Origin: DASWHX01 sp036397995
Lineage (GTDB): Bacteria; Bacteroidota; Bacteroidia; Cytophagales; Cyclobacteriaceae
Reading direction: 5' to 3'
DNA length: 13,496 nt
Assembly: GCA_036397995.1 (NCBI GenBank)
Contig: DASWHX010000117.1
Location: 1-13,496 of the forward strand
Shown here: piece by piece, positions 7,940-13,496 of the stretch
How positions within the stretch are numbered: position 1 is the stretch's first letter
Layout: the number at the start of each line of letters is the position of its first letter
The notes under the pieces: model-generated
Told to the model about the DNA's origin: nothing
Databases searched by the model: none
What the model saw: the letters and a program-made list of their open reading frames with translations, nothing else
Program-made: the position numbers and the translations under genes

Positions 7940-9460
7940 ATGAACAGAGCACTAATTTCAGCTTTCCTCCTGCTAACTTTCGAGGGTTATACCCAAAAGA
8001 TTGTTGAAACCTATTACAACCTGGGTGAAAAGTCTGTTAAAGAACAGTACTCCGTTCTGGATAGCGATTCAAAAATTTTCCATGGCCCTTATAAGCTTTT
8101 CGACCCGGACGGATACATAAAGGAAGAAGGAAATTACATTCAGGGAGCAAAAGAAGGCCACTGGAAATTCTATCATTCGAATGGTGTAGTCAGTGCTGAG
8201 GGCAATTACCATCAAGGTAAAATGGACAGTACCTGGGCCTATTATAGCAGGGAAGGTTACCTGATTCACCAGGGAAAGTTTGTTAATGATTTGAAGGATG
8301 GAGAATGGCGCGCCTATTATCCTGGCGGAGCTATCCAGGGAGAAGGTAATTTCGTTGCAGGCAACGGCACATTTACGGAATTCTACCCAAACGGCAGAAA
8401 GCAGCGAACCACTCAATATAAAAATGGATTGAAAGAAGGGCCGGTACTTGTTTATGGCGAAGCCGGCGAATTAATGCAGGTGTCATCTTTCAAGAATGAT
8501 GTCCTTAGTGATAGTATGCTTACCTATTATCCGGGTGGAAATATCAGACAAAGAAGTTTTTTTGTTGATGGTAATCCAGAGGGTGTAGTGATTGAATATT
8601 ATGAAAATGGTATTATCAGCAAAGAAATTAATTATTCCAAAGGTGAAATAAACGGAATCAGTAAATCATTCTACCCGGATGGTGTGGTAAAAGTTGAAGC
8701 TGAGTATACCAATGGTATCTTAAATGGATTTTACAAAACCTATTATTCAAACGGTCAGATTGAAACCGAATCTCAAAATGTAAATGGAAATAAGAACGGG
8801 GAATTTACTACCCGCAACCGGGAAGGTGTTCTGATAAACAAAGGGGCATACCGAAACGGAAAGTTACATGGAATAAATCTTGGCTTTTATTCCAACGGAA
8901 AACCCCGCCATACTTTTGTTTATGAAGATGGCTTTAAGGAAGGGGAGAATAAATCCTTTCATGAAAACGGAATGATTAAGCAAACCGGGAATTATGCAAA
9001 CGAAGAAAAGACCAAACAGATAACGACTTACCATTCAAATGGGAAAAAAGAATCTCAAATGGAAGAGCGGAACGGTAAACCCTTTGGAACCTGGACAACT
9101 TTTTACCAGAATGAGCAACTTAAATCAAAGGACACTTATGAGAATGGATTACTCAATGGGGTCCGTATCACTTATTTCGAGAATGGCAGAGTTCAGCTTG
9201 AAGAACCATTTAATAAAGGGAGCAAACAAGGGATCGAGAAGTCATTTTTTGACAATGGAAATTTAAAATCGGCAACGACATATAAATCAGGGAAACTGCA
9301 TGGTGAGTGCAGGGAATATTATTTGGATGAGACACTAAAGGAAGAAGGCGAATATGCGGGTAATCGAAAAGTCGGGAAATGGAAAATCTATGATGAAACC
9401 GGGAATCTTTCCAAATTGCTCATTTATGAAAATGGAAAGCTGGTGGAAGAAGTTAAATAA
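7940..9460 (+). CDS. Secreted MORN_2 repeat protein, about 19 repeats
   Basis: The product is 506 aa. A hydrophobic N-terminus (MNRALISAFLLLTFEGYTQ) looks like a signal peptide, cleaved around residues 18-20. From about residue 46 to the end the protein is a chain of about 19 units of 23-24 residues, each like KEGxWxxYxxNGxxxxEGxYxxG, which is the MORN_2 pattern. Clear examples are KEGHWKFYHSNGVVSAEGNY, LNGFYKTYYSNGQIETESQN and KVGKWKIYDETGNLSKLLIY. No other domain or catalytic motif is seen, so it should fold as a long beta-hairpin solenoid in the periplasm or on the surface. Such proteins are often auto-named YwqK-family antitoxin, but there is no toxin gene here and the secretion signal argues against that role. 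The true function is unknown; binding or scaffolding is the default guess. The repeats have diverged at DNA level, so this is not a recent expansion. Confidence 0.9.
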   Translation: MNRALISAFLLLTFEGYTQKIVETYYNLGEKSVKEQYSVLDSDSKIFHGPYKLFDPDGYIKEEGNYIQGAKEGHWKFYHSNGVVSAEGNYHQGKMDSTWAYYSREGYLIHQGKFVNDLKDGEWRAYYPGGAIQGEGNFVAGNGTFTEFYPNGRKQRTTQYKNGLKEGPVLVYGEAGELMQVSSFKNDVLSDSMLTYYPGGNIRQRSFFVDGNPEGVVIEYYENGIISKEINYSKGEINGISKSFYPDGVVKVEAEYTNGILNGFYKTYYSNGQIETESQNVNGNKNGEFTTRNREGVLINKGAYRNGKLHGINLGFYSNGKPRHTFVYEDGFKEGENKSFHENGMIKQTGNYANEEKTKQITTYHSNGKKESQMEERNGKPFGTWTTFYQNEQLKSKDTYENGLLNGVRITYFENGRVQLEEPFNKGSKQGIEKSFFDNGNLKSATTYKSGKLHGECREYYLDETLKEEGEYAGNRKVGKWKIYDETGNLSKLLIYENGKLVEEVK

Positions 9461-9468
9461 GAATTAAT

Positions 9469-9491
9469 AAACCGCTGATGGCGGTTTTTTT
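9469..9491 (+). terminator. Rho-independent terminator after the MORN_2 gene
   Basis: The stem AAACCGC (9469-9475) pairs fully with GCGGTTT (9481-9487) around a five-base loop TGATG, and the T run continues to 9491. It begins eight bases after the stop codon at 9458-9460, so it should end the upstream transcript and separate it from purC. Confidence 0.85.
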
Positions 9492-9507
9492 ATTGCTACC
9501 CTCCTGC

Positions 9508-9515
9508 TAAATTTG
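9508..9515 (+). promoter_or_regulatory. Candidate -7 box for the purC operon
   Basis: TAAATTTG is an exact TAnnTTTG match lying directly after the terminator and ending seven bases before the purC ATG. The nearest upstream TTG (9493-9495) is only 12 bases away, closer than the usual spacing, so the -33 element is unclear. A start of transcription about seven bases on would make the purC message nearly leaderless. Confidence 0.5.
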
Positions 9516-9522
9516 CCCGCTG

Positions 9523-10479
9523 ATGAGCGCAATTAAAGAAACGCATTTTAGTTTTCCCGGGCAAACAGGATTTTACCGGGGCAAGGTTAGGGATGTTTAT
9601 TATTTTGATGATAAAATTGTAATGGTGGCAACTGATCGAATCTCAGCGTTCGATGTAATTCTTCCTGAACCTGTCCCACTGAAAGGTGCGATTTTAAATA
9701 CAATCGCGTTTAAAAATCTGAAAGCCACTGAAGATATCGTTAAGAATTGGTGTCTGGATATGCCCGATCCCAATGTTACCATTGGAGTTAAAGCGGAACC
9801 TTTGCCTGTTGAAATGGTTATAAGAGGTTATCTGAGCGGGCATGCCTGGAGAGAATATAAGGAAGGCAAGCGATCCATTTGTGGAGTGCCAATTCCCGGT
9901 GCGATGAAGGAAAATGACAAATTTCCCAAGCCTATAATCACACCCTCTACAAAAGCAATTGAAGGTCATGATGAAGATATTTCTAAAGAAGAAATTATTA
10001 AGCGCGGCTTGGTAGAAAAATCAGATTATGAGAAGCTCGAAACCATAACCCTCCAACTATTTGAAAGAGGAACCGAAATAGCAGATGAAAGAGGATTAAT
10101 ACTGGTTGATACAAAGTATGAATTCGGTAAATTCAAGGGAGAAATTGTCCTGATAGATGAAATTCATACCCCCGATTCTTCCAGATATTTTTATAAGGAC
10201 GGTTACGCGGAAAAGCAGGAAAAATCCGAACCTCAAAGACAGTTAAGTAAAGAATTTGTCCGGGAATGGTTAATATCCGAAGGGTTTATGGGTCAAAAGG
10301 GTCAAACCGTACCAGAAATGACCGAAGAAATTGTCAGCACAATAACGGCAAGGTATCAGGAATTGTTTGAAAAATTTACCGGCGGGAAAATGGAGCAATT
10401 CAAAATGGATGACATCGAAAATAGGATTAAAGAAAACATAGATAAATCTTTTAAAAAGCTTAATTTTAATCTCAATTAG
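9523..10479 (+). CDS. purC: Phosphoribosylaminoimidazole-succinocarboxamide synthase
   Basis: The enzyme is SAICAR synthase. It joins aspartate to carboxyaminoimidazole ribonucleotide (CAIR) using ATP in de novo purine synthesis, in the cytosol. At 318 aa it belongs to the longer form of the family. Recognisable motifs are YRGKVRDVYYF (18-28), the ATDRISAFDV segment (36-45), VIRGYLSGHAWREY (99-112), DTKYEFG (196-202) and IDEIHTPDSSRYF (211-223), which line the nucleotide and substrate sites. The start is the ATG at 9523, close behind a -7 box. No other purine gene is adjacent. The downstream STAS gene starts 29 bases after the stop, so purC probably heads the five-gene run that reaches the right edge. 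Nothing is missing or unusual in the sequence. Confidence 0.96.
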   Translation: MSAIKETHFSFPGQTGFYRGKVRDVYYFDDKIVMVATDRISAFDVILPEPVPLKGAILNTIAFKNLKATEDIVKNWCLDMPDPNVTIGVKAEPLPVEMVIRGYLSGHAWREYKEGKRSICGVPIPGAMKENDKFPKPIITPSTKAIEGHDEDISKEEIIKRGLVEKSDYEKLETITLQLFERGTEIADERGLILVDTKYEFGKFKGEIVLIDEIHTPDSSRYFYKDGYAEKQEKSEPQRQLSKEFVREWLISEGFMGQKGQTVPEMTEEIVSTITARYQELFEKFTGGKMEQFKMDDIENRIKENIDKSFKKLNFNLN

Positions 10480-10480
10480 C

Positions 10481-10502
10481 AGCACATTATTGTAGCACAT
10501 TA
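10481..10502 (+). repeat. Short 9-bp direct repeat between purC and the STAS gene
   Basis: AGCACATTA occurs at 10481-10489 and again at 10494-10502, a period of 13 bases. The pair takes up most of the 29-base gap and ends six bases before the STAS start codon. It may be a small regulatory or translation-initiation element, or chance. Confidence 0.45.
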
Positions 10503-10508
10503 AAAATT

Positions 10509-10895
10509 ATGAAGTATTCAGTTGACAAGCAGGAGAAATACAGTTTGATTAAGCTTATTGAGGCCAAGCTAGATACAACTATCGCCCCAGGTCTCAAATC
10601 AGAGTTTATCACTATGCACGCGGAAGGCATAAAGAACATAATCCTTGATATTTCTGATGTCAATTATACAGACTCTTCAGGATTAAGTGCTTTGCTGGTA
10701 GGCAACAGGACTTTCAGACAAAATGGTGGGATGTTTGTGATTGCATCCCCATCGGACCATGCCATGAAATTGATAAAGATTTCCCAGCTTGATGGAGTCC
10801 TGAATCTTATGGCAACTGTAGAAGAGGCGGTTGATGCCGTTTTTATGAATGAAATTGAAAACGACCTAAAAGGAAGGGAAGGAAATTCTAATTGA
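10509..10895 (+). CDS. STAS-domain protein, anti-sigma factor antagonist-like
   Basis: The product is 128 aa, a single STAS domain of the SpoIIAA type. The core segment IKNIILDISDVNYTDSSGLS (41-60) carries the DSSG motif; the second serine, S57, corresponds to the residue phosphorylated in SpoIIAA-like switch proteins. An unphosphorylated STAS protein of this kind binds an anti-sigma factor or kinase and frees its target. No HATPase-type kinase, PP2C phosphatase or sigma factor lies in this window, so its partner must be elsewhere and the target is unknown. It sits 29 bases after purC and 9 bases before ribonuclease Z, in the same reading frame as the latter. The last dozen residues are charged and probably flexible. 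Confidence 0.88.
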   Translation: MKYSVDKQEKYSLIKLIEAKLDTTIAPGLKSEFITMHAEGIKNIILDISDVNYTDSSGLSALLVGNRTFRQNGGMFVIASPSDHAMKLIKISQLDGVLNLMATVEEAVDAVFMNEIENDLKGREGNSN

Positions 10896-10904
10896 TCCCG
10901 GGTT

Positions 10905-11816
10905 TTGACGTTTCATCTGACCATTCTGGGATCCAATTCTGCAATTCCGGCCCACGGCAGAAATCATACATCTCAAATTCTTGTCATTAATAATGAACAT
11001 TTTCTGATTGACTGTGGAGAAGGAACCCAACTTCAAATCGCAAGATATAAATGCAAGCTTAGCCGCATTAATCACATCCTGATTAGTCATCTTCATGGAG
11101 ACCATTACCTCGGTTTAATAGGACTGATCTCTTCCATGCATTTGCAGGGAAGGAAAAAAACACTAAACCTTTGGGGGCCGGCTGGCCTCAGGGAAATTGT
11201 AAGTGTGCAGTTAAAGTTTTCTCAAACTATCTTAAACTTCCCCATTTACTTCAGTGAGCTGGATGAGGAATCCGGAGTGATTTATCAGAATAATTTCATG
11301 ACAATTACTTCCTTCAGACTGAATCACAGAATTCCCTGTTTTGGATTTCTTTTCAAGGAAAAAAAGAAACCCAGAAGACTGAAAAAAGAAAAATTGCCTG
11401 CATGGCTGCAAGCCAAAGAGTTCCGGCAACTTAAGAATGGCAAAGACCTTACTGACCCGGATGGAAAAATAATCAAGAATACCACCTTAACAGATCCGCC
11501 ACGGAAATCCAGATCCTACGCGTACTGTTCAGACACGCGATACATGCCAGAGCTGACATCTGTAATAGCTAATTGCGATATTCTTTACCACGAAGCTACA
11601 TTTCTTCACGAAAACATGGAGTGGGCGGAATCCACTTTTCATTCTACAACCGTAGAAGCTGCCACCCTGGCAAAAAATGCCAAGGCAGGTAAACTTCTAA
11701 TCGGTCACTTTTCCGCAAGATATAAAGATCTGTCCCCATTTCTGGAAGAAGCGAGGCCTGTATTCGAATCAACAGAATTGGCAATTGAAGGAAGAACTTA
11801 TTCAGTCGATGAGTAA
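10905..11816 (+). CDS. rnz: Ribonuclease Z (tRNA 3'-end endonuclease)
   Basis: The enzyme cuts precursor tRNAs at the 3' end of the acceptor stem. The product is 303 aa of the metallo-beta-lactamase fold, the usual length of the short bacterial form. The zinc ligands are visible: H62, H64, D66 and H67 in ISHLHGDHYLG, then H141, D210 in YCSDTRY, and H268 in IGHFSARY. H246 in the STFHST segment is a further conserved histidine. The basic stretch at residues 151-175 falls where these enzymes carry the flexible tRNA-binding arm. The start is the TTG at 10905: the only codons between it and the in-frame STAS stop are TCC, CGG and GTT, and the next Met (residue 78) is far inside the fold. It overlaps the queuosine-transporter gene by eight bases. 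Confidence 0.95.
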   Translation: MTFHLTILGSNSAIPAHGRNHTSQILVINNEHFLIDCGEGTQLQIARYKCKLSRINHILISHLHGDHYLGLIGLISSMHLQGRKKTLNLWGPAGLREIVSVQLKFSQTILNFPIYFSELDEESGVIYQNNFMTITSFRLNHRIPCFGFLFKEKKKPRRLKKEKLPAWLQAKEFRQLKNGKDLTDPDGKIIKNTTLTDPPRKSRSYAYCSDTRYMPELTSVIANCDILYHEATFLHENMEWAESTFHSTTVEAATLAKNAKAGKLLIGHFSARYKDLSPFLEEARPVFESTELAIEGRTYSVDE

Positions 11817-12600
11817 TAATATTGATAAAAGGACCCGGTTGTTTATCATCCTCGGCAGCATTTTTCTAACGAATGCCCTGCTGGCTGAATTGATTGGCGT
11901 AAAAATATTTTCCTTAGAGCAAACCTTTGGTTATAATCCGGTTCAAATACATTTATTTGGCGAATTCGTTTTGGATTTTAATCTGACAGCCGGCGCAATA
12001 ATCTGGCCCGTTGTTTTTATTACCACAGATATAATCAATGAATATTTCGGCAGGGAAGGAGTGCGTAGAATTACCTTTATAACCGTAGCCATGATCAGCT
12101 TTGCATTTCTGGTAATTTGGGTAATTACTAAATTGCCGGGTGCAGCCTTCTGGCTGGAAATAAATTCTACGGATTTGGAAGGTAACCCGTTTAATCCAGC
12201 ATATGCATTTAATTTCATTTTCAGGCAGGGCATGGGAATAATTTTTGGCTCCCTTGTTGCGTTTCTATTAGGCCAGTTCCTGGATGTTTTCATCTTTCAG
12301 AAACTTAGAAAATACACAGGGAGCAAAATGATTTGGTTAAGGGCCACCGGATCTACCCTGGTATCTCAATTACTTGACAGTTTTGTTGTCTTAACTATAG
12401 CGTTTTATTTCTTTGGAAACTGGTCGCTCCAGCAGGTAATTGCGGTGGGAATCATAAATTATATGTATAAGTTTGTAGTAGCTATTGCCCTGACGCCATT
12501 ATTATACGTTGGGCATTTTTTTATTGACAGATTCCTGGGTAAAGAAAACGCGGATAAAATGGCAGAGGAAGCAGCCAGTAAAAGTCATAGATTATTTTAA
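11809..12600 (+). CDS. Queuosine precursor transporter, YhhQ/VUT family
   Basis: The product is 263 aa with about six membrane segments (near residues 10-30, 60-76, 88-108, 137-163, 187-203 and 207-237). Family features include AGAIIWPVVFITTDIINEYF (61-80) followed by GREGVRR, and RATGSTLVSQLLDSF (178-192), both characteristic of the YhhQ/DUF165 group, which imports queuosine precursors such as preQ0 or preQ1 for tRNA modification. I chose the ATG at 11809, which overlaps the rnz stop by eight bases. A TTG at 11785 would add eight residues but gives a longer overlap and a weaker start codon. Its position directly after rnz places tRNA processing and tRNA modification in one transcript. Which precursor is imported cannot be told. 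Confidence 0.92.
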   Translation: MSNNIDKRTRLFIILGSIFLTNALLAELIGVKIFSLEQTFGYNPVQIHLFGEFVLDFNLTAGAIIWPVVFITTDIINEYFGREGVRRITFITVAMISFAFLVIWVITKLPGAAFWLEINSTDLEGNPFNPAYAFNFIFRQGMGIIFGSLVAFLLGQFLDVFIFQKLRKYTGSKMIWLRATGSTLVSQLLDSFVVLTIAFYFFGNWSLQQVIAVGIINYMYKFVVAIALTPLLYVGHFFIDRFLGKENADKMAEEAASKSHRLF

Positions 12601-13496
12601 TGAAACTACTTAGGATTTTTGGGTTTGTCTTTATTTCCCTGACTTCGATGTCACAGGGTTATGAATTGCAATTTCATGTAAGGGGAATTACCGATACGGT
12701 AGCATATCTTGGATACCATTTTGGAAATCAAAAGTACGTCCAGGATACTTCCGAAATTCGCGATAATAAAGCGGTGTTTATGGGTCCAAAACTTTTGCTG
12801 CCAGGCATTTATTTCTTTTATTCAGCTAATACTTTTTTTGAATTTGTAGTTGATGATCAGAAATTTGCCATAAACACGTCAGCTCCGGATTTCATAAAAA
12901 CGGCCGAGGTAAAGGGGTCCGAAATAAACAAGGATTTTATGGATCTTCAGCGGTACAACCTGGTAAAGCAAAATGAAGCAAAGGAATTGCAAAATCGTAT
13001 AACTACCAGTGAAGGTGAAGTTAAAGAAAACTTAGAATCGGAGTTAAAGAATTTGAATGAAAGCGCTGTCGGGTTTCAGAATATTATAATTGATAAGCAT
13101 AAAGACGATTTCCTGGGCAAATTCCTTACAGCATTACAAAAACCCAAAGTGCCCGATTCAATTGGTCTTGAAGGTAACGATCGCGAATTTGCCAGATTCG
13201 CTCATTATAAAACACATTACTTCGATAATTTTAATCTTGCAGATGAAAGTCTTCTTCGCTCTCCTGTTTATCATTCCGTGATTACTGAATATTTGGATAA
13301 GATAACAATGCAGCATCCGGATAGTCTTATCTCATCCGCCGATGTTATTCTGAGTCAGGCAATGAAAACTGAAGCCACGTTTCGATATTGCCTCGTAACC
13401 CTTTCCAACAAATTTGAAAGTTCAAATATCATGGGTTTTGATAAGGTTTTTGTTCACATTATTGAAGAATATTATCTCACCCGAAAAGCTTCCTGG
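12600..13496 (+). CDS. DUF4369/DUF5106 protein, probable TlpA-like thioredoxin protein, 3' end missing
   Basis: The ATG at 12600-12602 shares its first base with the TAA of the transporter gene (TAATG). The frame then stays open for 299 codons to the right edge. Residues 1-19 (MKLLRIFGFVFISLTSMSQ) look like a signal peptide. Residues about 22-115 fit DUF4369, ending in KGSEINKDFMDLQ. Residues about 160-299 fit DUF5106, with the conserved FDKVFVHIIEEYYLT (280-294). In Bacteroidota this pair of domains normally precedes a periplasmic TlpA/ResA-like thioredoxin domain with a CxxC motif. That domain would lie beyond the window, so the thiol-disulfide role is inference. Residues 113-160 are probably helical and charged. 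One cysteine (C264) is seen in the visible part. Confidence 0.83.
   Translation, partial: MKLLRIFGFVFISLTSMSQGYELQFHVRGITDTVAYLGYHFGNQKYVQDTSEIRDNKAVFMGPKLLLPGIYFFYSANTFFEFVVDDQKFAINTSAPDFIKTAEVKGSEINKDFMDLQRYNLVKQNEAKELQNRITTSEGEVKENLESELKNLNESAVGFQNIIIDKHKDDFLGKFLTALQKPKVPDSIGLEGNDREFARFAHYKTHYFDNFNLADESLLRSPVYHSVITEYLDKITMQHPDSLISSADVILSQAMKTEATFRYCLVTLSNKFESSNIMGFDKVFVHIIEEYYLTRKASW

Noticed and set aside
7940..9460. A toxin-antitoxin system based on the YwqK-like MORN repeats
   Set aside because: There is no small partner gene on either side, and the N-terminus is a secretion signal. The label comes from repeat similarity only.
11785..11808. Upstream TTG start for the queuosine-precursor transporter
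   Set aside because: It would add eight residues with no family support and enlarge the overlap with ribonuclease Z to 32 bases, whereas the ATG at 11809 gives the normal N-terminus.
11943..12293. 116-codon minus-strand frame inside the transporter gene
   Set aside because: It is antisense to a conserved membrane protein, and its composition does not resemble a real protein family.
13090..13281. 63-codon plus-strand frame near the right edge
   Set aside because: It is a shifted frame within the DUF5106 gene and has no features of its own.
1..13496. Mobile element, prophage, defence island or CRISPR array
   Set aside because: There is no transposase, integrase, phage gene, spacer-repeat array or nuclease cluster. 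The gene content is mostly household and typical of the phylum.

Overview
The window looks like chromosomal DNA from a member of the Bacteroidota, probably of the order Cytophagales. The evidence is an outer-membrane TonB-dependent receptor with an N-terminal carboxypeptidase-regulatory-like domain paired with a DUF4249 lipoprotein, a BatB/BatC pair, a DUF4369/DUF5106 protein, TAnnTTTG-type promoter boxes instead of E. coli-like ones, few recognisable Shine-Dalgarno sequences, and moderately AT-rich DNA. The order-level placement is inference. I see no rRNA, tRNA, CRISPR array, integrase or insertion sequence. Coding density is high; the longest gap is the 277-base divergent region at 4599-4875.

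Left part, minus strand (1-4598): a tightly packed three-gene operon read right to left. It encodes a surface-type lipoprotein with an Ig-like/IPT stalk and a Kelch-like propeller, then a TonB-dependent receptor, then a DUF4249 lipoprotein that runs off the left edge. The junctions are a 1-base gap and a 1-base overlap (TGATG), so the proteins are probably made together as one outer-membrane uptake complex of unknown substrate.

Middle (4599-9490): the divergent region carries a good Bacteroidota promoter whose -33/-7 spacer holds a perfect 16-bp palindrome. It drives a BatB-like von Willebrand A membrane protein and an overlapping BatC-like TPR protein, without the usual batA, batD or batE next to them. 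An acetyl-CoA acetyltransferase (thiolase) and a secreted protein made of about 19 MORN_2 repeats follow. The MORN_2 gene ends in a clear rho-independent terminator.

Right part, plus strand (9491-13496): purC (purine biosynthesis), a STAS-domain anti-sigma-antagonist-like protein, ribonuclease Z, a YhhQ-type queuosine-precursor transporter and the first 299 codons of a DUF4369/DUF5106 protein (probably a TlpA-like thioredoxin protein once complete). Gaps are 29 and 9 bases, then overlaps of 8 and 1 bases, so this reads as one operon. It mixes nucleotide synthesis, tRNA 3'-end processing and supply of a tRNA-modification precursor. Most of the window is recognisable household or typical Bacteroidota content. 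The parts most worth a second look are the promoter palindrome, the propeller-lipoprotein/receptor operon, the isolated batBC pair and the in-frame STAS/RNase Z junction.
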